64,000 bases of DNA. It comes from Entoloma clypeatum. Its lineage: Eukaryota > Basidiomycota > Agaricomycetes > Agaricales > Entolomataceae. The position numbers and the translations under genes were made by a program. How positions within the stretch are numbered: position 1 is the first letter of the stretch; each line of letters starts with the position of its first letter. The DNA is taken from assembly GCA_963565915.1 (NCBI GenBank), contig OY751488.1, positions 3,906,001 through 3,970,000 on the forward strand, read 5' to 3'. This document shows positions 44,531-55,686 of this stretch, one piece after another. The notes under the pieces were generated by a model. That model worked only from the letters and a program-made list of their open reading frames with translations. It made no database searches and was not told where the DNA came from.

Positions 44531-46298
44531 GGGGCGGTCAAAGCACTTGCCGGCCTGCCTCCGGTGCACTTGCACCTCAAGAAGCTCTCCTGCAGAAACC
44601 GTGTCCGCATGCACTCCCTTGCACCCAGACACATGACCGTCATGGTATGCGACGAGGATGACCCCTCCAAGCGTCCGTGGTACTCCCCGGAATTTATGTA
44701 CAACCTTAAATCCCCCCTCGTTGATATCTGGGCATACCGTGCAAATGTGACTGTCCCCCTATCGCCCTTTAATAACTACAACGAACCAGGGAAACATGTC
44801 CTCGACCGATTCCCTGAACGCGTAATTCACGACATCACCCTTATCCGCGGCAAGACCGCTAAGGACCGTGCCGAAGCCAGAAAGGCGCGCCTCATCACCC
44901 TTAACAAGGTGTTTGACGCCAACATCTGCTCCAACAAAGCCGCCGTCATTGTCACTGACGCGGCAGTTCCCTCTCTTTCGTCGGGCCACCAAGCTGTTGC
45001 AGCCTGGGAAACCTGGCACAAGGGGAAGCTGTTGCAGCCTGGGAAACCTGGCACAAGGGGCACTCCATCGACAAAGACTGGGCGGCCGGCGGCCTTGCAG
45101 TCTCTGATGACACTGAAACCTTAGCTATCGGACACGGGTTCTCGAACCTGGTCAGTCTGCTAGGGGGTCTCTCTCAACTGGAAGTAATCCATATTTTCAC
45201 CGACTCTGTCAACGCCATTCGGCGCGCCACAGACCCGGATCTCCACTCCTCGCAGGCAACTGTGCTCGCTATCATCAGTAACCTGATTCCTTGGTTTGAG
45301 GAACCTGGTCTGAATTCCAAGATCATCTTTCACCATGTCCCCGATTGTTCGGACCATGGATTCGAACCCCACCGTGCAGTGCACGACTTCGCCTCCTCGA
45401 TTCGCATTGAGTGTGGTGAGTCGGCCTCCAGATCCCTTGACTTCAACACGAAGCAATTCACGGACGACATGCTCAGTGACTGGGACAATCTGTACCAGTC
45501 CCCCAAGTATGTTGGCCGACACTATCAATTCCCGAGATCGTGCGTCAGACGCCAAGACCACGCTCGGGCCAAACGTATGAAGCCGTCCCATCTCAAGGGC
45601 GGTACATGGCTTAAGGATGTGGGTCACTCCCAATCCCTCACGGCACAAATGGTCCGCGGCCTCACCAGCCACGCCCCAATTGGCCACTATAGACATAGGT
45701 TCAACATCGGTGACAAAGTTGAACAATGCGACTGTGGTCTGGGGTCCGTCGAGGACTTCGCCCACGTTTTCTACAAATGTCTGCACCACCCCACCAGGCC
45801 ACCAGACATGCCCACCTTCTCGAGGAACTCCCCCACCTGGGACGTCTTCGGGAAATTTATCATGGATAACCCAGGGGCATTTGCCTTCCGGGATCGTCCA
45901 ACGCCCAACACAACCGTTGGCGGTAGTCGCGTGGTAGCGCGCTGGGTTCAAAGGGGTGCAGCCCCCTCTGGCAAGCGAACGCGATCGAAGGATAAGAACC
46001 GCACAGGCGCTTCTTTGGGGGGCAGGGCGCAGACACCCCCCAGCGCCGCTAACGGCCAACCTCACAAGGTTGGAGTGCTCTTGTATCGCGCGGCCGAATA
46101 TTCGGGTGCGCATACTAACGCGTTTGTTTATAACAAACTCCCCCGTCCTGGCGCGAGGACTCAACAGCTCGACGGAGCTTTGCGCCGCTTGTTCTTCTTG
46201 CGTACGTAGGTCCTCGGACCGATGTAGTTTACTCTATGTCAAGCGGACTGTACCCTTAGTATACCGCTATACAAATTGTTGACCAAAAAAAAATATAT
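44531..46298 (+). mobile_element. 5'-truncated LINE with RNase H and C-terminal zinc knuckle
   Basis: A 1.77-kb 3' fragment typical of target-primed integration: truncated 5' end, A-run plus TA-repeat tail (46285-46298), and a 17-bp duplication. It may be the same type as the LINE at 11,377-20,545, but the two share no overlapping part to compare. Confidence 0.88.
44534..46209 (+). pseudogene. LINE ORF2 C-terminal part (RNase H, zinc knuckle)
   Basis: The post-RT linker leads to an RNase H domain: VIVTDAA near 44,945 (first catalytic Asp), GLAVSDDTE, and IFTDSVNAIRRA near 45,195 (Asp). The C-terminal region contains a CxC...H...C knuckle (CDCGLGSVEDFAHVFYKC, near 45,727-45,780) common at the end of fungal LINE ORF2. 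A 35-bp tandem duplication at 44991-45060 shifts the frame between the two RNase H halves. The stop is at 46207-46209. RNase H removes template RNA during second-strand synthesis. Confidence 0.85.
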
Positions 46299-47541
46299 AT
46301 ATATACAAAAGAGCCAAAAACTGGACCGGACCCATGGACAGTGGACCGAACTGGTTTGGTCGCTTGATTTCTACATATACTATACATATACTATTGAAAC
46401 ATGGCATGTACACCTATTCAGACCATTCAAATAAAATTCAAGGACTTGATAAGGTGAATATAAGCAAAATAGGTCGAAAATTTGACCAAAGAATTTTGTT
46501 TGAGCTTTGGATTCTCCTCATTCAGGGGACCTCACAGCACATCTGTTTTTCAAATTTGGTGCATTTGTTATGGAGATATAACACTTTTACTAAAATATGC
46601 ACATTTCATCATTTCTATCTTATCTAGAGATCTAAAAATTATACAAGCTGTTTCAGAAGGTGAATACATATATATTGATGAGTTCTATCACTTCAAACTA
46701 TTATTAGATCATGAGGAAGGCACCGCACGTGCCTGCGCGATGCATTTTGCATATTGTTTACTATTATTTGGTGTAAAGTGTTGCATCGCTATATGCTCCA
46801 ATCTGTGGCGAAAATTCATGAAATAAATACAAATTTATTGATATATGATCCTCTGCTACATAATTGATATAGTCTGTAAGCTTACTTCCTCCTGTGTAGC
46901 CATATTAAGGAGAAATGCGATGTTTTTTAAGTTTGTTTATATATATTTGACACATTTGATGCATGCATGTCGTGCATCATCGAACATTGAATCAATGCAT
47001 CCACCCATTGCTCACTCCACAGTGAGAGGCACACATATATAACAAAAATAACACTGTAATAATATTACAGATACAACAAAAATAGCACTGTAAACCCAGA
47101 TACAAAAAAATAACACTGTAATCATATGTTTTAGCTATGTTTTCACCATGTTTTACTCAATTTTTAATCTTTGTGACTCTGAGCAAGACTTTATATACAA
47201 GCTAGAAATGTATTCCACTCAGTTGTAGCTTCAAAACAAGCCTTGGACCGATGAAATTGGACTATAAGTATCTAGAATATTATGCAGATTACTGAAAAAT
47301 CTCCAAAAATTGTAGAATATTAGGGGGGGTTGGAGGTGTATCTCAAAGAGCAAAAAGACCGGTCTAGACCTGTTTAGACCGGTCTTTTTGCAGTCTAAGT
47401 CAAAAAACAAATCTAGACTGAACTGCAGTCTAAATTTTCTAAAATATATAGACCTTAGACTGTGGTTCAGTCCAACGTGGTCTATTTTTCATTTTGGTTC
47501 AGTCTGGCTCAGGCCTATGTAGACTGAACCTTTGAACACTA

Positions 47542-48362
47542 ATTGGGAACTAAACCCAACTCTCTAACTAGACATTGGGATGTCTACCCTAAAGGGGGAA
47601 ATAGCGACTATGTTGACATCAATCTGACCAACCTCCGACCAGTCTTTTTGCAAGAATAGTTCTCCGCTTCAGTTCGCCCGACTCAACTCCTTGAGCCCGT
47701 CCTCCATGCAACCATTATCATGGACACAGAGAAGCTCCACCACGACATACTCACAGCACTCCCTTCTGACACTCTTTATAACACTCTTTCCAAAGATCCT
47801 AAACCCCGCTGGTCTCTTGACCCCAATGGTTTCCTCTGACATGACAATCGGATATATGTTCCCAACTCCAACGACCTCCAACTCTGAGTACTACAGCACA
47901 AGCATGATCATATGCTTGCTGGACACCCAGGTCAAAACAAAATGCTCAGTCTCATTCAGCACGATTACACATGGCCCGGAATACAAGATTTTGTCAAACA
48001 CTATTGCAAGTCATGTACCACTTGCATGTGATCAAAGCCACAAAGACACAAGCCTTACAGCCTACTCAAACAGCTTCCGCTCCCCAAACCTCCTTGGAAT
48101 TCTATCTCAATGGATTTCATTGGGACCCTTCCGACATCTGACAACTTTGACTCCATCCTCGTTATAGTTGACTGATTAACGAAGCAAAGTATCTTCATTC
48201 TGACAACCATTCACTGCACCTCCGAAGACCTTGCTGTACTCTTCGTATTACATGTCTTTTCTAAACATGGCATCCCTGAACATGTCACCTCCGACTACGG
48301 CCCAAATTTGTCTCCCAATTCTTCTGATCTCTCAGAAAGGCTCTAAACATGACCCTTCACTT
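47542..48362 (+). pseudogene. Gypsy copy F, integrase part
   Basis: Continues RT/RNase H of F after the hAT-like insertion. The RNase H end (HWDVYPKGGNSDY) leads to an integrase with HHCC finger (HKHDHMLAGHPGQNK, CKSCTTCM; 47,900-48,030) and the first core motif SMDFIG. SDYGP stands where SDRGP is usual. A frameshift near 48,305 is followed by the end of homology at about 48,362. Several TGA codons are present. Protein is close to element A over the same span. Confidence 0.83.
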
Positions 48363-48369
48363 CGGACCG

Positions 48370-48450
48370 TTGGGCATGAAGGGGGGCCATTGGGCATGAG
48401 TCAACACAAGTGGGCATGAGTTGACATGGGTGGGCATGAGTCGACGCATG
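48370..48450. repeat. Short tandem repeat, 20-21 bp unit, about 4 copies
   Basis: Imperfect copies beginning (T)TGGGCATGA at 48370, 48390, 48411 and 48431, located exactly where copy F breaks off. Confidence 0.7.
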
Positions 48451-49323
48451 TAGGGGGGCTGTGAGGCAGGACAGGGGGCTGTTGGGTGTGAGTGGGGATA
48501 AAAGTATCAACATCAACTTAAACTTGTTGATCATTGATTGTTTGGCTCAACCAAACATCATGTGACCCCCCAAACCCATCCGAACGGTGCAGGTTTTCGG
48601 AGGGTAAGAAATTCTGACCCTCACCCTTACCCTCCCTTACCCTTCGCCAAAACCCTGAGGGTTTTGTGTACCCTTGTCCATCACTACAATTATAGAGAAT
48701 GCAGCATCCACAACTTCCTCATCGTTGGTTTTGGGCACTATAGTGGTCGGGGCTATTGGATAGGCCACAAATGCATCCCATTCAATGTACAGAATAAGGG
48801 ATTACCTATTTTGGATGACTCGCAAGGGCTAAATTGTTGTGCCGATCTCGCGTGAAGCAAATCTGGTAAAACCCCCTTCTTGTTGGGCCACCTTCCATTT
48901 TTCATCATAAAAGACAACTCATAGAATAAGATTTTAAAAGCCCAAAATTATTCCATGGTCTTATACAACACCTTTGCAGAGTTCTTGGCCATTGTGACAA
49001 TTTGCTGATGTGGTGTTGCATCACTGGGTTCTCATTAGTATGGGAAAAATCAAGATTTACTGATGGCTGCAAATACTTATGCTCTAATGACCAATTTCAA
49101 ACAAGTTTGAATTTCTGAATTTCTGACATGGTGGCTTGTCCGAAGATTCCTCTTTGTTCAGCTCAGCAACGATGCTCAACTCTGAATGCAGCGCGATAGT
49201 CCTCGCTCTGGTCACGTGCCTTTGATTTCTGTGTCATCCTTGCCAGCACATCACTTGATGCCCATAGACCTCTTCCTTTCATCCTAAGCCTTTTCTTTAC
49301 GACCACGAGTAATAGCCTCCGCC
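48451..49323. other. Intergenic, upstream of Lon; no gene seen
   Basis: A 10-bp inverted repeat GGAGGGTAAG (48599-48608) / CTTACCCTCC (48626-48635) could be the end of a further mobile element. The last 200 bp should contain the Lon promoter. No TATA box is obvious. Confidence 0.4.
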
Positions 49324-52300
49324 ATGAATTGGCTTGGCCGGCATGGCTTGCGGATGGCCACGGCGGCATCGGTCCGTCATTCGTGCCAGCGCTCACCTAG
49401 ATTTGGTCGCCGAGCGTTTATACCGACACCCTCCGCCTTGTTCGGCCATTCCGTTCCGTCCCTCTATGCCCCACGTTGGATCAACTCGAAGAACGGACAG
49501 CCATCAAAAGACGACGAGGGGGGTGACCTGGAAGAAGAAAACCCGGAATCCGACACTCCCCCATCATCTTCATTCGACTCCTCCTCCTCCTCCTCCTCCT
49601 CCTCCTCCGCTTCTTCAGACGCTGACAATCCCCCGGCCTCCCCTCCTCCAGACTCTCCCGACCCACCCGACTCCCCTCCGCCGGCCTCCCCAAAAACCAA
49701 CTCCGGTTCCATCGCCAAACAGTCCGTTCCCGAAGTCTACCCCCAGGTCCTCGCCCTCCCCATCGCCCGCCGCCCGCTCTTTCCAGGCTTCTACAAGGCC
49801 GTCGTCATCAAAAACCCGCACGTCGTCGCCGCCGTCAAGGACATGATGAAGCGCGGCCAGCCCTACCTCGGCGCATTCCTCCTCAAGGACGAGAACGCGG
49901 ACAGCGACATCATCACGGACGCCGACTCAGTGCACTCCGTCGGTGTCTTTGCGCAGATCACGAGCGTGTTTGCGGCGTCCGGCAGCGGAAGGGAAGGCGA
50001 GGACAAGGACAAGGAGGAGGGTTTGACGGCGGTGCTGTACCCGCATCGCAGGATCAAGATAACCGAGCTTGTCAAGGCTGGAGGGCTCGTCAAGGTCGAG
50101 GACGGCCCCCAGACGGTCGAGCATCCTCCTCCTGCCCTTGAAGGTCAGATCATCTTACAAGTCCCCCCTCAGAAGCTAACGAACCACAAAAAGACACGGG
50201 CCCCGTCCAAACCAGCTTCCTGCACTCCCACCCGATCTCCATCGCCCGAGTGGAAAACCTCCTCACGCAGCCATACAGCAAAGACGACCAGTACATTCGT
50301 GCCTTCATGTCCGAGATCGTCTCCGTCTTCAAGGACATCGCGCAGCTGAACCCGCTCTTCCGCGACCAGATCACCAACTTCTCCATCAACCAGGTCGCCT
50401 CGAACGTCTTTGACGAGCCAGACAAGCTCGCGGACTTTGCCGCCGCCGTCTCGTCCGGCGCCGTCCGCGAGCTGCAGGACGTGCTCGAGAGCCTCGCGGT
50501 GGACGACCGCCTGCGCAAGGCGCTGCTCGTCCTGAAGAAGGAGCTCATCAACGCACAGCTCCAGTCCAAGCTCGCGCGAGACGTCGACAGCAAGATCGTG
50601 AAGCGCCAACGCGAGTACTACCTCATGGAGCAGCTCAAGGGCATCAAGCGCGAGCTCGGGATGGAGAGCGATGGGAAGGACAGGCTGCTCGATAAGTTCC
50701 GCGAGCGCGCGAAGGAGCTGAAGATGCCCGAGGTCGTGCGGAGGGTGTTTGAGGAGGAGATGAGCAAGCTTGCGGGCTTGGAGCCGGCTGCGAGCGAGGC
50801 GGGCGTGACGAGGAACTATCTCGAGTGGATCACGCAGATCCCGTGGGGGACGCATACGCCGGAGAACTTCTCGTTGGGGAATGCGAGGAAGGTGCTGGAT
50901 CGGGACCATTATGGGCTTGGGGACGTGAAGGGGAGGATACTTGAGTTTTTGGCGGTGGGGAAGTTGAAGGGATCCGTTCAGGGGAAGATTATATGTCTCG
51001 TCGGCCCGCCCGGGGTCGGGAAGACGAGCATTGGGAAGAGCATCGCTGGGGCGCTTGGGAGACGGTTTTTTAGGTTTTCAGTCGGGGGGTTGACGGATGT
51101 GGCGGAGATCAAGGGACATCGGAGGACGTATGTTGGGTATGTGTGTTTATGCGTTTTGCTGGGTGTCGTGGTGACTGACGATACTTGTCTGTTGGCAGGG
51201 CGCTTCCAGGAAAGATTATACAGGCCCTCAAGCGTGTTGGGACCGAGAACCCCCTTGTGCTCATTGATGAGGTTGACAAGATTGGGCGGGGGATCAATGG
51301 GGACCCTGCCAGTGCGCTCTTGGAGATGCTCGACCCCGAGCAGAATAACGGTTTTTTGGACCACTAGTGCGTTTCATACCCCCGCTATCAAGGGCTCGCA
51401 ACTAACCTACGTACTCTGCAACAGCATGGACCTCCCCGTAGACCTCTCTCGTGTTCTTTTTGTGTGTACCGGTACGTTCGTCCCCCTTCTCTCCAAAAAC
51501 AACTCACACCAAACTGATACCCAACGCAGCCAACACGCTCGACACGATCCCCGCGCCGCTCCTGGACCGCATGGAGGTGCTCGAAGTTAGCGGGTACGTC
51601 TCCGAGGAAAAAGCGATGATTGCGGAGCGGTTCCTTGCCCCGCAGGCGCAGGAGGCATCTGGGCTCAAGGGCGCGGACGTGGTGCTGGAGCGGGAGGCGG
51701 TGGATGTCCTGATCAGGTATTATTGTAGGGAGAGCGGGGTGCGGAATTTGAAGAAGCATATCGATAAGGTGTGTGTTTTGAAATTGATGGGTGTGTCTAA
51801 AAGTTGGTTTGATCGTTTCGTAGATATATAGGAAGGCGGCGTTGAAGATCGTGCAGGAGCTCGGGGAGGAGACGGTTTTGGAGGTTGGAGAAGAGGGTGG
51901 TGGAGCGGGATTGCCTGGTGTGGATTCGGTAACTGAACTTGTGGAGGAGGCGGCTAGCAATGATGCCGTTACCACTACGGAACCTGCGCCGGAAGAAGTA
52001 TCGTCAACCGAACCAGAAGAAGCCTTCCCGTCATCTTCATCACCTGCAGCTGCACCTGAAGATTCACCAGCATCACAAACGGAAGACTCCGGAGCACCAC
52101 CGCCACAACAACCACCGCCGCCGCCGCTATCACAAACAGAGACGGAACCAGTGACGACCCACCAGCGCGCACCACTTACAGTTCCTCCCTCGGTGCACGT
52201 CCGCATCACGCCCGAGACGCTGAAGGACTACGTCGGCCCGCCGGTGTACCAGAAAGACAGGATGTATGCGCGCGCGCCGCCGCCGGGCGTGAGCACGGGG

Positions 52301-53072
52301 CTGGGGTACCTCGGGAACGGGTCGGGGGCAGTCATGCCTGTTGAGGCTATGGTGCGCTTGAACCTTTTGTAGAAAAAGACCTTTCTCACTGACGTTCATT
52401 GTGTGATGGTTCAGAGCATGCCGGGGAAGGGCGGGTTGCAACTAACGGGGAAGCTTGGGGAGGTGATTAGGGAGAGTGCGCAGATTGGGCTGAGCTGGGT
52501 GAAGAGCCATGCATGGGAGCTTGGGATTGTGGGGGATGTGGGTGTTGATGGTGCGGGGAAGGACGCGAACTTGAACACGAGTGGAGGGGAAAGGCCTGTG
52601 GTGTTTTTGAGTGACAGGGACGTGCATGTGCATATGCCCGAGGGGAGTGTAGGGAAGGAGGGGCCGAGCGCTGGGACGGCGATTTTGGCGGCGTTTGTGT
52701 CGTTGTTTACGGGGACGAAGATCAGTCCGGATATTGGTTCGTGTCTTCTTTCTCTCTCTTGCTCTCTTTCCTCAAATAAACCGAGACTGATATATGTCTT
52801 TTTTGGGTGGTATAGCTATGACGGGGGAGATATCGCTCGTCGGGCAGGTGCTCCCTGTCGGGGGGCTGAAGGAGAAGATCCTGGCTGCGCACCGGGCGGG
52901 GATCAAAACGATCGTTGCGCCTGCTGCGAACCGCGCGGATATAGAGGAGAATGTGCCGGAGAGCGTGAAGGAGGGGATCCGGTTTGTGTATGTGGAAACT
53001 GTGCACGAGGTGTTGGAGGAGGTGTTTAGGGGCGAGGAAATTGTGGAGCGGTGGAGGAGGACGTTGTTTTGA
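49324..53072 (+). CDS. PIM1: Mitochondrial Lon protease (1107 aa, 8 exons)
   Basis: An ATP-dependent Ser-Lys protease that removes damaged matrix proteins and helps maintain mtDNA. Exons: 49324-50143, 50194-51136, 51199-51366, 51425-51471, 51530-51768, 51824-52351, 52415-52736, 52816-53072; coding sum 3,324 bp. The N-terminus is basic and Arg/Ser-rich without acidic residues, as a mitochondrial presequence should be. It is followed by a Ser/Pro-rich acidic linker and the Lon N-domain ([15 protein letters not shown]). AAA+ module: Walker A GPPGVGKT (about 544-551), Walker [10 protein letters not shown] (about 606). Between AAA+ and protease domains sits a low-complexity Glu/Pro/Ser insert (about 750-840). 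Catalytic Ser1000 in GPSAG and Lys1043 in GGLKEK keep the 43-residue spacing of the family. No defects are seen. Confidence 0.96.
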
Positions 53073-53395
53073 TGCGATGGTGGTGGTGAGGCTATGTGTT
53101 GTCGGTTTGCGACCTGACGAGGTGGGATGACAGTTCTCAGGGATTTCTCAAAGCGCTATCATGCATGACTGGCAATCTTAGAAGCATGGCTGTAGCCCGG
53201 ATGATGATCTTTTTTTGTATGTAGAGCAGTTAATTTAGTATCCCACCTCAAGTGATAGCACACCGCCCTTGTCATTTAATGATTGATTCTCTTATCTAAT
53301 CATTATGTATTTGGTAGTGTTTGACAGCCGTGACTATAAAAGGCTCACACTTGTGACGTGTGACACAAATCCTCCACGCTCCCAACAGCCGCAAG
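53073..53395. other. Intergenic between Lon and RPL15
   Basis: 323 bp holding the Lon 3' end and the RPL15 promoter. CTATAAAAGG-like sequence at about 53,333-53,342 is a possible TATA element. Confidence 0.4.
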
Positions 53396-54227
53396 ATGGG
53401 CGCATACAAATATATCGGCGAACTCTACAAGAAAAAGCAGTCGGATGTCCTCCGCTTCCTCCTTCGTGTTCGGTGGGCGAATCCCTTAATAGTCTTATCG
53501 CCGTTAGATCCTGAATTGCCCTGTTCAGATGCTGGGAGTATCGTCAACTCAACGTGATCCACCGCGCGTCCCGCCCCTCGCGCCCGGACAAGGCCCGCCG
53601 CCTCGGTTACAAGGCCAAGCAGGGCTACGTTGTCTACCGCATCCGAGTCCGCCGCGGTAACCGCAAAAAACATGCCCACAAGGGTACGGTATTACCCAAT
53701 ACTTATATAGAGACCGCGGCGAAGGCTGAATGCCATCAGGTGCTACATACGGCAAACCCGTCCGCCACGGTGTGAATCAACTCAAACCCCAGCGAAGTTT
53801 GAGGAGCAAGGCTGAGGAGCGGGTTGGAAGGCGATGCGGAAACTTGCGGGTCTTGAACTCATATTGGGTGAACCAAGATGGCATTTACAAATACTACGAA
53901 GTCATCCTTGTCGATCCCAACCACAAAGCCGTGCGTGTCATTTTCCCTCTTCATTTCGTCTTTTACCCACCGGCTGATGACCGTGTTTGCAGATCCGTCG
54001 TGATCCCAGGATAAACTGGATCGCAAACCCTGTGCACAAGCGTCGCGAAGCCCGTGGTCTTACGAGTGTCGGAAAGCAGGTTTGTCGTGCACACTTGGTT
54101 AACTTATGTTCCCCCTTACATGGATCTTCAGAATCGTGGTTTGGGCAAAGGCCACCGCCACAATCACGCTCCTGCTCGCTCCACCTGGAAAAAGCACAAC
54201 ACTCTCAGTCTCCGCCGCTACCGTTGA
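53396..54227 (+). CDS. RPL15: 60S ribosomal protein L15 (eL15), 201 aa, 5 exons
   Basis: A structural protein of the large ribosomal subunit. Exons: 53396-53472, 53529-53683, 53740-53930, 53993-54079, 54132-54227, sum 606 bp. Introns are 52-62 bp, GT/AG, with branch-like CTGA/TTAAC motifs near the 3' ends. The protein begins [18 protein letters not shown], contains the highly conserved [20 protein letters not shown] and [18 protein letters not shown], and ends NTLSLRRYR. It is complete and very basic, as expected. It lies 323 bp downstream of Lon in the same direction; the genes are otherwise unrelated. Confidence 0.97.
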
Positions 54228-55686
54228 TTTTGGTAGTCGTCGTTTCTGCTCCGCCCCATGTTATGTGTATGTCGTCAAAAATACTACCATGTCACACTGC
54301 AGGTTCCACCCCAAGTATAAATGAGATGAACACAAGCGCCGCTTCGCTCGCATCTCTTACCTCCACTGACAATATGACATACGCGTGGTCAGCTTCATTT
54401 GTTCAATCTTGCCCCAGGCCCAACCCAACACTCACCTCGTTTTTGCCGTCTGGATTAATCTTCAATGTTCAAACTTTCATTTCATCTAGACCTCGAATTT
54501 ACGTTGAAACTCAACGACTAATGACTCAGTCCCTATGATAACCAGTTAATTACTGATCACCGCAGGGCATGTCTGTGCTTGGGCAGAAATCTTATGACCA
54601 CATCACGCAGTGGCGGATCATGTCCCTGACAAACAGGAACTCCCCTGAGTTACTCGACTCACTTTTCATGTAAATTCGGACGCTTGACCCACACCTTACC
54701 CTACTCTTTTTAGATGGATGGCCACGCTGTCGTCAGCTCAACCCTCTTTGGTCTCATGTCGCGCCGTATGCTGCTTTGGGCAGTTAGGATGAGACTGATG
54801 TAGAAATCACAGAGTATTCATGGTCAATTGCACCTGACCCCTCAAGTTCGTTGACGACCATCCCGTTCATATAGATCTTTGCGATTTTCGGTATCAGAGC
54901 GGCGAATCCAGCATCAACGCTGTGGAAGGGGGGAAAAGACACCATCCCAGTACCCGCTCCCACATCTCCACGGGACAGAGTGGAAACCGTGGGTCGCGAT
55001 GCGCCAGAGATAGATATTTGAAAGGGAGGAACCACGAAACTTCTATCCCCGCTGTTCCTATCAAGTCAATTCTTTTTCGTTCTGTTGTGGCTCGCTAAGG
55101 TTATCGCTATTTTTTTAGTTGCCTATGGCACTCCTCCCGGCCGTCACCGATGAATGGTAAATCCCCGTCGCTCCGTCCCGCTGAACAAATGGCGTTATAA
55201 CCCCACATTACGCAAAAGGTAAAGCACATCATGATCAGTGACCACTGACGACACTGACATACACCACTTGGGATAGCCCGAAAACGCAGGAACCGCAGCC
55301 TGGATGAGCGAATGCATGTGCCACACTACTTACTGATCACTCGCGCTTGGAAGGCTATAATCGGCGAACGAGCTAGAGACGAACCAAACCAAAGGCGCAG
55401 CGCAACCTGTAGACGGCTAGCTTCGGAGGGCCGTGACACAAGCCGCAGGAGCTATACTCGTGGAATGCAATTCTTTTCAATGCTGCTCTAGGAATACCTG
55501 CCCGAAATAAGCAGTAGCGAATTCCCTGCGAGGATGTCGTGACTTAGTGTATGATACTAGGCTCGAACCAGCCGCTACTGGAACTTTTGAGATAGTGGTT
55601 ACGAGTCTAGTATGATACCTGTCAATTGAAGATTAGTATTGACTCGTATTTGCAACTCTTTCTCGTTCTACCACTCGTCACCAACA
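54228..55686. other. Intergenic, no supported gene
   Basis: Short coding-like pieces occur (for example 54,784-55,035 minus, 83 codons; 54,570-54,675 plus), but none has a domain or a closing splice model. Probably 3' UTR of RPL15 followed by spacer. Confidence 0.4.

Larger units (their letters stand above)
44441..47541. mobile_element. hAT-like non-autonomous DNA transposon, carrying a LINE insertion
   Basis: The ends are inverted repeats: left TAGTGTTTGAGGGTTCAGT, right (reverse complement) TAGTGTTCAAAGGTTCAGT, 16 of 19 matching, beginning TAGTG as hAT ends do. An 8-bp duplication flanks it. Without the LINE it is about 1.3 kb and has no transposase frame. Subterminal repeats of AGACTGAAC/GTTCAGTCT are dense in the last 150 bp. 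The interior 46,316-47,340 is AT-rich and non-coding. Confidence 0.85.

Noticed and set aside
48610..48660. Telomere-like CCCTTACCCT repeats
   Set aside because: The unit is irregular and not TTAGGG; it forms part of a short inverted repeat instead.
54784..55035. 83-codon minus-strand frame downstream of RPL15
   Set aside because: Composition is protein-like but there is no recognisable family, start context or exon partner.
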